A program made the position numbers and the translations under genes. 64,000 nucleotides of DNA from Cupriavidus oxalaticus (GTDB lineage: Bacteria; Pseudomonadota; Gammaproteobacteria; Burkholderiales; Burkholderiaceae), in NCBI RefSeq assembly GCF_016894385.1, contig NZ_CP069812.1, positions 2,914,001-2,978,000 of the forward strand. The letters run 5' to 3'. Of the stretch, positions 17,830 to 27,629 are shown in pieces. The notes beneath the pieces are model-generated. The model was not told where the DNA came from. It made no database searches and saw only the letters and a program-made list of their open reading frames with translations. How positions within the stretch are numbered: position 1 is the stretch's first letter; every line of letters begins with the position of its first letter.

Positions 17830-19863
17830 CTATCTTGGCTGTGCCGACGTAAGTGAAACCAAGTCACACCATGCGTTGGCCCGCTTAGAGACGATCAGTT
17901 CGTATGTTGCAGCGGGATCGGCTGTCGGCAGATTTACAACCCCCCTCGGCGCCACCTCGAAGTGCGCAACCTTCCCGCCTCCTGCGTTGAGCTGAACATC
18001 TACGCCGTCAGAGCCCGGGCATGGCGCCGCGACTGACAAGGCCAACTCGCTTGATACTCCAGAGAAGAACGCGCGCGTGGGCTTCTTTTCCCCCGGATGA
18101 ATTTCGATTCTGCCGCCAGGCTCGTATTCGAACTTTCCCCACTGATCGCCAAGTTCAAGCTCTGAAGTCATTGCAAGCTTGAACATCAAATTGCCGTAGG
18201 TCTGCCGCCAGTCCGGGTGGCGCTTATAAAAATCATCAAGAAGAATTTCGACTTCGGATAATGTGTAGGGCCGAGTTTTTTCATAGATGTAAGCCGTCAC
18301 GTCGTCCGTAATTGCGTACTTCCCTTCCAAACGCTTATACGCGGCGCCTATGCCTCGTCCTGACAGAATGGCCTGCGCCGGGATCGTGATAACCGTCTGC
18401 ATTCCTTCTGGGAGATGTGTCGGAATTGGATCCGCCACAACTGCATAGCGCGCCATGAAGGGCGCGACGCTGAGGCCCTGAACCAGATCGACGTGTGAAG
18501 TGTCTACGTCCTTTCCAGCGAGTTGCTCTTTAGAAGCACTCAACAACACATCGCGGTTGAGGGTCATGCTAGATGCAAACACGGTAAACGTTTCGCCGGG
18601 CTTCATTATTTCGTTGAGCTCATATACGAGCTGCTTGTAGACTTTCTCGTATCCGATTTGATTGTTGTAAGCTGGCCTCGGGAGGCCCGCCCATTTGGTT
18701 CGCGAGTCGATTCGATAAACAGATGCAACAAACACAAATACAGCAGGAAGAGCAACACAGACAATGGCGCCACGCATCGCCTTTGGATTACTCGAAAGAA
18801 TCTGCCACACGCCGCAACAAATCAAGAGATATACCCAGAACGCTAGCGGAAGGTAATGATGCGGTCCAAATCCTTGGGTTCGGGTAAAAAGAGAAAAAAG
18901 CAAAAATATATTTGCATTGATGAAAATCACCTCGGCACGCTTCAATGCGCTCTTGAAGATGAAAAGCTGACCCATTAAGGCGAGTGCAAGATAGAGCACG
19001 CCAAAGTGAGCCCCGAAATCATGAAGATGTTCGAAAGGAGGTCTCTGATATGCAATGTAGATAGAGGAATAGCTTGTCTTCAATATGGATTGAACTAGGC
19101 CGCCCTGTGCAATCAACAGGCACGTCAGCGCGAACATCCCCGCGACCGCAAAGTTGGCCGCAGTCCTAAGGAACGCTTTCCCCCAAGCTTCTTCGCTCTC
19201 GATTCGGGCCAACACCATGCAGTAAATTGGGGCCGTTAAGATGAAAGCAATGATCGAGAACGCGTACCACCGACGCATGAGAAACGGCATCCAGAGCAAA
19301 AGCCCAAATAAGATTGCCATGCCTGGCCTGACCCGCTTGCCGAAGCCCGCAGTTCTCACAATAACGAACGCAAGGACAAAAGGAATCAACCCGGCTATGT
19401 CGACCCAACCCATGAGCGTCGGCGCCCAGTAGGGAACATAGCAGGCAGCGATGATGGCGGCCAAAACGAAGGCCAGAGTAGGTTTTTCATCATCACGCAA
19501 AATTAGGCTTGCCGCTTTCGCTGAAAGCAACACGACCGGCAAGAGGTACGTCAGCGTCGCACCCAAAATATAGCCATACCGATCGTAGCCAAAGACTAAG
19601 CTAAATGGCAGAAGCAATGCGGCGGGAAGAGAATTGTAGTCGCTTGCCCAAATTTCCCCCCGCAACTGTCGAGCCCAGTCGCCGATGTTCTGGGTAAACT
19701 GCATAGACGACTTCCAGTAGGCGATCCAGTAATTTCGAAAGTCGTTAACGTAAAGATGATGCTCACCATGCAAGTAGAGGGCAACATGAACCGTCGCCAT
19801 CGCCGCAAATAAAAGTGCAAACAAAACTACTGCAGGGCGATTAATTTTTAGTACTGGCGACAT
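17830..19863 (-). CDS. Large membrane protein, GT-C-like glycosyltransferase candidate
   Basis: A 677-residue protein with roughly ten hydrophobic segments in the first ~400 residues (first: AVVLFALLFAAMATVHVALYL) and a soluble C-terminal part of ~270 residues. An early loop with VNDFRNYWIAYWKSSM is acidic/aromatic, as in GT-C enzymes that use polyprenyl-phosphate sugars. No known name can be given. With gtrB and gtrA nearby it could be the specificity component that transfers the flipped sugar to a polymer; that is inferred. The ATG at 19863 is preceded by AAGGA, and an IS5-like end lies about 17 bases upstream of the start codon. Confidence 0.65.
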   Translation of the reverse strand: MSPVLKINRPAVVLFALLFAAMATVHVALYLHGEHHLYVNDFRNYWIAYWKSSMQFTQNIGDWARQLRGEIWASDYNSLPAALLLPFSLVFGYDRYGYILGATLTYLLPVVLLSAKAASLILRDDEKPTLAFVLAAIIAACYVPYWAPTLMGWVDIAGLIPFVLAFVIVRTAGFGKRVRPGMAILFGLLLWMPFLMRRWYAFSIIAFILTAPIYCMVLARIESEEAWGKAFLRTAANFAVAGMFALTCLLIAQGGLVQSILKTSYSSIYIAYQRPPFEHLHDFGAHFGVLYLALALMGQLFIFKSALKRAEVIFINANIFLLFSLFTRTQGFGPHHYLPLAFWVYLLICCGVWQILSSNPKAMRGAIVCVALPAVFVFVASVYRIDSRTKWAGLPRPAYNNQIGYEKVYKQLVYELNEIMKPGETFTVFASSMTLNRDVLLSASKEQLAGKDVDTSHVDLVQGLSVAPFMARYAVVADPIPTHLPEGMQTVITIPAQAILSGRGIGAAYKRLEGKYAITDDVTAYIYEKTRPYTLSEVEILLDDFYKRHPDWRQTYGNLMFKLAMTSELELGDQWGKFEYEPGGRIEIHPGEKKPTRAFFSGVSSELALSVAAPCPGSDGVDVQLNAGGGKVAHFEVAPRGVVNLPTADPAATYELIVSKRANAWCDLVSLTSAQPR

Positions 19864-19879
19864 CAATAGTTTTCCTTAA

Positions 19880-20388
19880 CAGGCTGCTGAAGTACTTATC
19901 GCGCAAGCGATGAAGCTTCCCCCGTAAGGTCGGGGATGTTATTTTCTCAAAATTCCGGAACTGGGCGTCATCGCATCGAGTTTTTCCGCGTTTTGTCACC
20001 CATTTCCGATCTCATTACCGCGATTACTGCAACTACCGATTGTCCCACTGAGCGCATACGCACGAGGTTGTAGGCGCATGCTAAGCACAAGCATTTGGTC
20101 GACCTTCTTTAATCCGAACACCATTACCTAGCGCACGCGCCCCACGGTCTTCGCCCATCCAAAGCATTGCTCGATCAGCTCGCGTTTCTGCTGCGAGATG
20201 GCATAGCCAGCGCCGCAAGCATTGGCATCGGGAACGGCCGAGCACCGCCTCGGGGTGTTTTGCATCACGTGAGGCGCCACTTTCATCTCAAGGCAAGCCC
20301 CAATGGACTCATGCGCGTCATAGCCCGTGTCCGCACCCACGGTGACTTCCCCATCCAGGTTTTCCGCCCCCTGCCTGGCATCGGAGCT
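19880..20388 (-). pseudogene. Remnant of an IS5-like element, transposase 3' part
   Basis: The left end CAGGCTGCTGAAGTAC matches the terminal repeat of the intact element at 27630-28960, preceded by TTAA. Minus-strand translation at about 20128-20400 gives VTVGADTGYD, AISQQKREL and FGWAKTVGR, close to the C-terminal half of the intact transposase. It has substitutions, small indels and loss of the last ~40 codons. Identity to the intact copy is moderate by eye, so it is an older relative and not a recent copy. The other end is missing; similarity stops near 20388. Confidence 0.8.
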
Positions 20389-20785
20389 TGGCATCGAGGC
20401 AACGGACTCGAGCCGGAGCGCCAAGCGGTATATGCGACGCGCGGTGGGCAGCGAACATGTGAGAGCCCTTCGCTTATTAGCGACGAGGGCTGTCAGTCTA
20501 TCAAGTCATGCGCGCGGGGTGTCGTCTTTGCGGCCGTTGAAGGCGGGAAGTTGGCGGCGGGTTCGATCTGGCTCACGGACTCGACCGTCTCTCGCGTGCC
20601 GAAAGACCCAAACCAAAACGGATCCAGATTGTAAAATGCCGGCATCACTGTGGTCAACGCGAGTGACGGACGGCCCCCACCGAGAGCAGCTGAAGGCGAA
20701 ACCCGGTGGATCTGGTTTAATTAAGAGCGTTATCGTTTCCGAGTCCGCGTATAATAATACCCCCTTCACTCCCCTACTCTTTTCG
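20389..20785 (+). promoter_or_regulatory. Non-coding stretch with a candidate promoter for gtrA-gtrB
   Basis: Nearly 400 bases with no gene I can support. Near its end, TATAAT at 20750-20755 lies 30 bases before the gtrA start within the AT-rich stretch 20745-20760. The -35 side is weak. Small frames here encode nothing recognisable and may be scrambled remnants from the adjacent element. Confidence 0.4.
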
Positions 20786-21178
20786 ATGAGCCGAATTGGC
20801 AGGCACACCTTTCTCCGCTTCGTTCTCGTTGGGGCCAGCGCCACCGCACTGCATTACGCAGTCATGGCCGGGCTGATATATGCAGCCCAGATCAACCCAA
20901 GCAACGCATCGGCCACCGGGTATCTGTTGAGCACCTTCTACAACTACTGTGCCAATGCATATTACACCTTTGAGGGTGGTCACAATCACGCCCGCAGCCT
21001 TCCACGCTTTCTGGCCACCGCTGCGGTTGGTCTGGGCATCAACCAAATCGTGCTGCTGGGCCTGATTTCGCTCTCCATACCGGTTATCATCGCGCAATTC
21101 GTAGCCACCGCCGCGGTGCTGCTATGGAACTACTTCATCAACGCGATCTGGGCCTTTGCCCGAAGAGATTCCTTATGA
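20786..21178 (+). CDS. gtrA: GtrA-family membrane protein
   Basis: A 130-residue protein with four hydrophobic spans, matching the GtrA family in size. Visible features are FLRFVLVGASATALHYAVM at the start, a central YLLSTFYNYCANAYYTF (the family's N-x-x-x-x-R/Y-F-like block) and LLWNYFINAIWAF at the end. GtrA proteins are thought to flip undecaprenyl-phosphate sugars made by GtrB. ATG 20786 is chosen because the domain starts there. The stop overlaps gtrB (ATGA). Confidence 0.85.
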   Translation: MSRIGRHTFLRFVLVGASATALHYAVMAGLIYAAQINPSNASATGYLLSTFYNYCANAYYTFEGGHNHARSLPRFLATAAVGLGINQIVLLGLISLSIPVIIAQFVATAAVLLWNYFINAIWAFARRDSL

Positions 21179-22140
21179 CGCTCCCTGTTCTCGGCCTCGT
21201 CATCCCGTGCTACAACGAAGAGGAAGTACTGCACGAAACGACGGCCCGTCTGATTCCGCTGCTCGGAAAAATGCGTGAAGATGGCCTAATCAGCGACCGC
21301 AGCGCGATCTTCTATGTGGATGACGGGAGCCGCGACCGCACTTGGTCGCTCATTGAGAAGTTATCCGGGGTACATCCGGAGGTGTGCGGCATCAAGCTGT
21401 CATGTAACCGCGGACATCAGAATGCGCTATTGTGTGGTCTAATGACTGCACCCGGCGACGTCCTTATCAGCATAGACGCTGACCTTCAGGACGATCTGGA
21501 CGCGATCCCACAGATGGTACGTCACTATCGAAATGGCTGCGATATTGTCTATGGAGTCAGAAGGCGACGCGATACCGATACTTTTTTCAAGCGCTTCACT
21601 GCTGAAGGCTATTACAAGCTCATGGCCGCAATGAAGGTCGATATTATTTTTAACCATGCAGATTACCGTCTATTGAGCCGCCGTGCCGTTGAATCACTCT
21701 CCGAGTACCGCGAGGTGAATCTTTTCTTGCGTGGACTCGTGCGTCTGCTGGGATACCCCAGCGCCATCGTCGAATACGATCGAGCCGAGCGCTTTGCCGG
21801 GGAATCTAAATATCCATTGCGCAAAATGGCATCGTTCGCCTGGCAGGGGATCACCTCATTCTCAATCGCTCCGCTACGGCTTATCACCATGATGGGTTTT
21901 GTCGTTTCGATCGGTAGCTTAGCACTTGCTAGTTGGGCACTGATTGTCAAGTTGCTCGTTCACGGCGCCTTCCCGGGTTGGGCATCGACCGTTGTCCCGC
22001 TATATTTTCTTGGCGGCGTACAACTCCTGAGTCTAGGCACGATCGGTGAGTACATTGGCAAGATCTACATGGAAAGTAAAGGGCGTCCGAGATTTCATGT
22101 TTCACAGCGTTTAGGCCAAGCACTCCAGCAAGATCACTAA
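21175..22140 (+). CDS. gtrB: GtrB-like polyprenyl-phosphate glycosyltransferase (GT2)
   Basis: A 321-residue GT2 enzyme of the dolichol-phosphate-mannose synthase type. It has GLVIPCYNEEEVLHET, YVDDGSRDRTW, ISIDADLQDD, and the acceptor-region RLLSRRAVE; two C-terminal membrane spans follow (ITMMGFVVSIGSLALASW and VPLYFLGGVQLLSLGTIGEY). It should transfer a sugar, often glucose, from a nucleotide donor to undecaprenyl phosphate, for flipping by GtrA encoded just upstream. The exact sugar is not readable from sequence. Confidence 0.88.
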   Translation: MTLPVLGLVIPCYNEEEVLHETTARLIPLLGKMREDGLISDRSAIFYVDDGSRDRTWSLIEKLSGVHPEVCGIKLSCNRGHQNALLCGLMTAPGDVLISIDADLQDDLDAIPQMVRHYRNGCDIVYGVRRRRDTDTFFKRFTAEGYYKLMAAMKVDIIFNHADYRLLSRRAVESLSEYREVNLFLRGLVRLLGYPSAIVEYDRAERFAGESKYPLRKMASFAWQGITSFSIAPLRLITMMGFVVSIGSLALASWALIVKLLVHGAFPGWASTVVPLYFLGGVQLLSLGTIGEYIGKIYMESKGRPRFHVSQRLGQALQQDH

Positions 22141-22474
22141 AATATCTTCAATTTCTCTGGAAGAGAGCACCTCGAATGCATTTCACCATTTTTCCCTTGA
22201 CGCATTGGTTATTGGATCGCGCATCAGATACATCCATCCAAGATTGGAGTCAATGCCGTGGAGTTTGGCGGGACCGATAGCTGGCAGATGAGCAGTTCAA
22301 TACACGACTGAAAGGCTGCTATGAATCAATTCGCCATCCTCTAGGTGGAACGCTTCGCCCATCCCCATAACGGAAAAAATGCTGGGTGGCGAGCCTCTAA
22401 CTTCCGGCAAAAAATGTGGGTCTATTCAGATTGGATAGATGATGTTGCGATAGCAACATCCTCAACATTAGTTA
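22141..22474. other. Intergenic stretch between convergent gtrB and the wecA-like gene
   Basis: About 330 AT-richer bases with no convincing gene. A perfect 8-bp hairpin, GATGTTGC/GCAACATC, lies at 22441-22460 near the end of the minus-strand gene and could help terminate it, though no T tract follows. Confidence 0.4.
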
Positions 22475-23566
22475 TCAACTATTCCCCACCTTACTAGCGC
22501 GCGCAAGAATTCTCCGACCAATTCGGATGAAGCGCCAAGCATTCCGCATAATCAATAGATGTGTAGCAGTCACACCAAGAAACATGAGAAAAAGAATTTG
22601 CTCAGATATGCCATTTTTCCAACCCATCACTCCGATGAGCCCGAGGAGCGCATTAACAGCGAGAATGAGAAGGACAATGATATCCTGCCCGATACCTAAT
22701 CGCAGCAGGACGTGATGAAGGTGCGTCCGGTCGGCTGCCAGTGGATTCCGTCGCTTAACCGCGCGACGAATAACAACAACCAACAGATCGATAAGCACAA
22801 CACCTAGAATCCACAACATTACCACCGGCGGGACCACTGCAGCATTGGGATTATATCGCTTCTGCGATAATTCCACAGAAAACCAGACGATGGCAAATCC
22901 AAGCATCAAGCTTCCGGCATCACCCAGAAATACCTTCATACGGCCTCGAAAGGGATTTCTAAGATTGAAGATAAGAAATCCGGCAACCGCGCCGCAGAAA
23001 ACTATGCAGACACGCTGAGCAGGAGCATTTCCAATCTCACCCGCAAGGTACGCCAACCAGCCAAATATAATCAGTGCTAAGCCGCCCGCCAAGCCATCAA
23101 GGCCGTCGCACATATTCATAGCATTGATGACGGCGACTACGGCGAATAGGGTCATCGGAATACCCCAGTTCGCCAACTCTATCTCCCGCCGGCCGAATAA
23201 ATCACCTAGTGACTCGAGATATACATTCCCCCATGACGTCATCAAAATCGCGGCAAATAGTTGAGCTCCGAGCTTGGTAACAGGGTTCATCCCATAAAGG
23301 TCATCCACAAGCCCAACGACCGCCAGCACAGCCACTCCACCCAACAAGGCAATATAGTATCCTTGTGTACGCAAGAATAGTTGACACCCCACAAGGACCG
23401 CGATGGTGATCGCAATACCCCCCACCAAGGGGATAACGCCCTCGTGACGTTTACGCGCATCGGGCCGATCAAGCAACCCACCCATCGTCGCTAGCGGTCG
23501 AAGCAATAGTACCGCCAAGGCTGACACCAGAAAGGTAAACGCCGGGACCCAAAAATAATCAAACAT
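22475..23566 (-). CDS. wecA: WecA/MraY-family undecaprenyl-phosphate sugar-phosphate transferase
   Basis: A 363-residue polytopic membrane enzyme of the PNPT family. Signature blocks are GLLDRPDARKRHEG, VGLVDDLYG, the catalytic NAMNMCDGLDGLAGG, VFLGDAGSLMLGF, and the cytoplasmic ADRTHLHHVLLRLG. It should begin the chain by placing GlcNAc-1-phosphate, or a related HexNAc, on undecaprenyl phosphate. ATG 23566 starts MFDYFW; a TTG three codons upstream overlaps the preceding gene. It is the last gene of the long minus-strand polysaccharide operon. Confidence 0.88.
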   Translation of the reverse strand: MFDYFWVPAFTFLVSALAVLLLRPLATMGGLLDRPDARKRHEGVIPLVGGIAITIAVLVGCQLFLRTQGYYIALLGGVAVLAVVGLVDDLYGMNPVTKLGAQLFAAILMTSWGNVYLESLGDLFGRREIELANWGIPMTLFAVVAVINAMNMCDGLDGLAGGLALIIFGWLAYLAGEIGNAPAQRVCIVFCGAVAGFLIFNLRNPFRGRMKVFLGDAGSLMLGFAIVWFSVELSQKRYNPNAAVVPPVVMLWILGVVLIDLLVVVIRRAVKRRNPLAADRTHLHHVLLRLGIGQDIIVLLILAVNALLGLIGVMGWKNGISEQILFLMFLGVTATHLLIMRNAWRFIRIGRRILARASKVGNS

Positions 23567-23571
23567 AATGG

Positions 23572-24387
23572 TCAACGAGTAGTTGCAGCATGTGGCATTC
23601 TACGCAGCCGAAAACGCCAATAGGTTGCAGACAGAAACATCCGAGCGAGGCTTCGTACATGCCATGCCAGATATCCGAATCGGCGATGGCTGTCTCGGCG
23701 AGCATCGTGTCGGACCACGATACGGCCTAGTCGGACTACTCGAAAACCAAGGCACCATGTACGCAGGCAAACGTCAACGTCCTCGCAGTACATGTGAAAT
23801 CGCTCATCAAATCCATGCAGTTGACGAAATACCTCACTCTTAAATCCCATAAACATACCCGCGACCCAGTCGACGTCGACGTCCACGCCGATGGGATAGT
23901 CCGACTTCTGCGCGTCTCCCCGCATACGACAAATCATCCGATCGAGTAATCGCCCAGTCGTGGGTACCCTGCGGGCGCTGTCCTCAATCGTACCCGATGG
24001 AGAGGCAATACTCGGAGCAACGATTCCCGTGCGTTCGCCTGACAAGAATGCCAATACTGGGGTAAAAGGATCACCGTCCAAAATCAAGTCAGGATTGAGG
24101 ACAAAAAAATATGGTGTCCGGCATTGGCAAAAAGCAGCATTGTGATTAGCGCCAAACCCTTTTGGTTTTGTATTTTCAATGAATTCAAAACCATAGTCGT
24201 CGACATCATCCAGCTTAATGGCACCACGTGTACCAGGCAGATTTTCGGTGACTATGACGTTCATAGGAATCACCGCACTGACTTCATCCAACTGAGCCAA
24301 CAGCGGCGTCAGGATACTCGCTTGCCCGTGACTAACAATGGAAACCGTTATCAAACAATCGATCACAGTGAACCCAGCTCCGATCAA
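23572..24387 (-). CDS. GT2 glycosyltransferase, WbbL-like rhamnosyltransferase candidate
   Basis: About 271 residues of GT-A fold: ITVSIVSHGQ, FIENTKPKGFGANHNAAF, FFVLNPDLIL (DxD-like), then DWVAGMFMGFKSEVF and GFDERFHMYCEDVDVCLR. This pattern is typical of WbbL/RfbN-like enzymes that use dTDP-rhamnose. Lying beside a wecA-like gene, it may add the second sugar, rhamnose on GlcNAc; specificity is inferred. The start is uncertain: TTG 24387 overlaps the preceding gene, and GTG 24366 is possible. Confidence 0.78.
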   Translation of the reverse strand: MIGAGFTVIDCLITVSIVSHGQASILTPLLAQLDEVSAVIPMNVIVTENLPGTRGAIKLDDVDDYGFEFIENTKPKGFGANHNAAFCQCRTPYFFVLNPDLILDGDPFTPVLAFLSGERTGIVAPSIASPSGTIEDSARRVPTTGRLLDRMICRMRGDAQKSDYPIGVDVDVDWVAGMFMGFKSEVFRQLHGFDERFHMYCEDVDVCLRTWCLGFRVVRLGRIVVRHDARRDSHRRFGYLAWHVRSLARMFLSATYWRFRLRRMPHAATTR

Positions 24388-26381
24388 TGCTTCATTTGAT
24401 GTTCAATGTGGAACCCGAAACTCGAATTCTCGGGGATCAAAATATTCCCCCACACGTATCCCATCAACGCAACCCAACAACTAATATCCTTGTAGGTGAC
24501 ACTCTCGAAATAAGAATTGAATTCTCGCAAGAAATTAAGCACCGAAGGTGAGCAATTCCTTTCCAAAACCACTCGACATTTCCGCCCCTCAATCCATAAT
24601 TTTTTCAATTCACGCAATGTCGGCAGCGCCCCGTCTTCAAATAGGATATCTTCCGCATTTAGGCGTCCTTGCCGCCCACCCGAGTTCAACCACTTTAGCT
24701 GATATTGCCGCCGCAGAATATTTGTCTTTTCGAACTGTCGCCCAGAGTCGGCACGAGAAACGGACTGGGCGTGAATTCTATGATGATAGAGCGGTTTATT
24801 CACATAGCGAAACCGACCGAAGTCAGCAATGCGTAATGCCAACTCCCAGTCCTGAATACCGGAAAACTGATCAGATGTGCCACCAACTTTCAAATATACT
24901 GACTTACGGATTACTTTGAGATGAGAGGCAACCATGCCGTCCAACAAATCCGATCGAAGATCATTTTTATCGGAGTAAACGATATTCTCATAGCCACCAT
25001 ATAGCGCGTGCCTGAGAATTTCACCGTTTGAGTCAATATCAATTCTGTCGGAAAAGAAGTAGTCCACCGCAGGATAATCACGGATCTGCATCGTCATTTC
25101 CGATAGCGCTTGGGATGGTAGCACATCATCGCAATCCAAAAACGCCAGGTACTCGCCCCTTGCATGCGCCACTGCCTCATTTTGATTTGCCGAGATTCCG
25201 CAGTTTTGCTCACGCCGCAATACTCTCAGACGTGTGGAGGTTTTCTCGACAAGAGCGAGGAGCTGTGCAACACGAGGATCGGTAGACGCATCGTCGATAC
25301 ACACCACCTCAAACGAAGCTGCATCCTGTGAGGCAACCGAACTGAGGCACTCGATCAAATACTGATAGTGATTGTAGATCGGGATAATCACTGAAATCAG
25401 CGGAGCGCCGGCCAACGCGGGAAGTGCGGCGAATTTGGCCGCAAGTTCGGCTAGCTTTGCAGAGGGTTCATCGTCCACAATCTGTGGGACACCGGCACCT
25501 GAACCAGTACTACTGGCATTTGCGGTGCCAAGCACCGTCGCCGACGACAGCTCCTCCATATAGCTAGGATGCTTTCGGTAGCACTCCGCATGCCATGCAA
25601 TTGCAGTATCCATGAACGATGGATACAGGCCTGGCGGCATAAGTGCTCGAATCTTGCCGGCGGCACACAGCCAGCTATCACCCATTCGGAGATATGATCG
25701 CCGCATGCTTTGCGCATGCTGCCGGTAGACCGCACCACGAAGTGGGAAATAAGCCATTTTTGATCCGCGCAGCTTAAGCATGCTCCAGAAAACCCAGTCT
25801 TCTTTCGCCCGTAAGGTTTCGTCAAAGCGCAGATGGTTCAGCGCCTCACGCCTGAACAGTCCGCAGTGGATAGGGATTGAAAGCCCTCTCTCCCAACGGA
25901 AAAGAAAGTCTGATAACTCGAATGCGGATGTCGAAATAGCACTCTCGACATTGCTACACGATATACGCGTATCATCGCACAGCATGTAGTCAGAGACAGA
26001 GACATCCAACCCTGGAGCAATGGCGAAGTGATCGAGTTGGCGGTCGATTTTGTTTGGCACCAATAGATCGTCGGCATCCAGGAACTGGACATAGCTGCCA
26101 GTGGCATGTTGAAGGCCGGTGTTTCTTGCGCTTGAGAGCCCTCCATTTTCCTTGCGCACGACTCTCAGGATCGAACGTTCCGAACGTAAGTTCTCCAACT
26201 CCCTCTTTGTTCTCGCGTCGGTGCTGCCATCATCGACAACGATAAGTTCGAGCGGCCCGCTATATGCGCCCTCAATCGAGTAAAGCGCATCACGCAGATA
26301 CACACCTTGGTTGTAGCACGGAATGATTACCGTTACTAACGGCAACACCGGACCGAGACTTTCTATATTCGCTGTCGTCAT
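24384..26381 (-). CDS. Two-domain GT2 glycosyltransferase
   Basis: A 665-residue protein with two GT-A domains in tandem. The first (residues ~15-250) has VTVIIPCYNQGVYLRDAL, VVDDGSTD, and FLDADDLLVPNKI. The second (~325-560) has ISVIIPIYNHYQYLIECL, CIDDASTDPRV and FLDCDDVLPS. Both keep DxD-type motifs, so both may be active and could build an alternating linkage, as in bifunctional O-chain polymerases. It lies between the split GT4 gene and the WbbL-like gene in the same operon. Confidence 0.85.
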   Translation of the reverse strand: MTTANIESLGPVLPLVTVIIPCYNQGVYLRDALYSIEGAYSGPLELIVVDDGSTDARTKRELENLRSERSILRVVRKENGGLSSARNTGLQHATGSYVQFLDADDLLVPNKIDRQLDHFAIAPGLDVSVSDYMLCDDTRISCSNVESAISTSAFELSDFLFRWERGLSIPIHCGLFRREALNHLRFDETLRAKEDWVFWSMLKLRGSKMAYFPLRGAVYRQHAQSMRRSYLRMGDSWLCAAGKIRALMPPGLYPSFMDTAIAWHAECYRKHPSYMEELSSATVLGTANASSTGSGAGVPQIVDDEPSAKLAELAAKFAALPALAGAPLISVIIPIYNHYQYLIECLSSVASQDAASFEVVCIDDASTDPRVAQLLALVEKTSTRLRVLRREQNCGISANQNEAVAHARGEYLAFLDCDDVLPSQALSEMTMQIRDYPAVDYFFSDRIDIDSNGEILRHALYGGYENIVYSDKNDLRSDLLDGMVASHLKVIRKSVYLKVGGTSDQFSGIQDWELALRIADFGRFRYVNKPLYHHRIHAQSVSRADSGRQFEKTNILRRQYQLKWLNSGGRQGRLNAEDILFEDGALPTLRELKKLWIEGRKCRVVLERNCSPSVLNFLREFNSYFESVTYKDISCWVALMGYVWGNILIPENSSFGFHIEHQMKH

Positions 26382-27629
26382 GAATTGGCTATAGATAGTT
26401 CGGAACTTCTGTTAGTCTGCGGCAGAACGCCGTCCATGTATGACGCTCATCAATCAATTTCAGCAACCCGGCAGCTCGTCCTACCGCCAGCTCACGGCTA
26501 GACCCAATAGTGCGCAACGCATGGACATACTCCTCGGGTGCCGCTTGCGCCGACACCAGAAAGCCCGTTGTCTCGTCAATCAACTCGCCCACGCCACCAA
26601 CGTCCGGTGCGATGATAGGAATACCAAGCGCTCCGACTTCAAGAAGCATGTTGGGCATGCCCTCCCAACGTGACGTGAATAGGAATGCGTCATAGACACG
26701 CTCGTCGACCAATTCGGTGGGGTCCCCGAAGGGCCCGTGGTATTTCAGGTTGGCCAAGTCAGGCATCGGGTGCTTGCTGCCCACCACGCTCTCACCATAG
26801 ACGTGAAACTGAATATCAGGGCACTGCATGGCCGTCGCGTATAGAAGATCCACACGCTTTTCCTCGTCCAATCGACCAGCCCAAAGCACATTCATTGTTC
26901 CATTGGTGGCAGCAGCGGCACGCACGCGTGACAACTGCATCTGTGCCCGTGATTTCCACTCGCTCTCAGCAATACGGCATGCGTTATACACTGGGATAAA
27001 TTTCTGACGGAAATTTTCCAACCCATAGATATCAATAGCATCAACCTGAAATCGAGAGTTATCGCTTAACAAACCATCGAGAACATCAATGCTTTGCCTG
27101 AGATAGTATTCTGCATAGCCAATACGCTTCGCCAGATCCGGGGTGAACTGAAACGCGAACATACTGCCGTACAAGCGCATCACGCCCCGAAGTCGATGTC
27201 CTTCTTGGCAAATGAGCTTCCAGCCGAGGTCGCTATTGATGACATGGAAGACGTCGGGCCTCAGCGTCATCAGGCAGTCTCGCAGGAATGCCAAACGCAA
27301 TTCCTCTCCTGCCTCAGTAGGCAGGTATTGCCAAAGATTGACCACGTGGACATGTGGTGGCACCGCCAAATCCGGCGTTACCATATCTCTGTCCGTGATC
27401 CATATGCTGACACTGCGTCCGCCCTTTGCTTGCGCAATGGCTCGCGCAAACTGTAGCGCTGTACGCTCCGCGCCTCCTTTACCCAGAAAGGGCAACGCGA
27501 TGATGTGCGTCAATGGCCCATACGTACGACAGTGGATTGCAAGATTGGCATAGAGCCGCAGCGCGATGCGCTGAACCGCCTCCTGATCAACCGCATCCTT
27601 CGACAGATACGGATTGAACGAATGCTTAA

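Noticed and set aside
20506-20844. 112-residue minus-strand frame near gtrA
   Set aside because: It overlaps the gtrA start and its promoter region, and its product matches nothing I know.
22441-22460. 8-bp perfect hairpin as a firm terminator of the wecA-like gene
   Set aside because: No T tract on either strand, so it is noted only within the intergenic entry.
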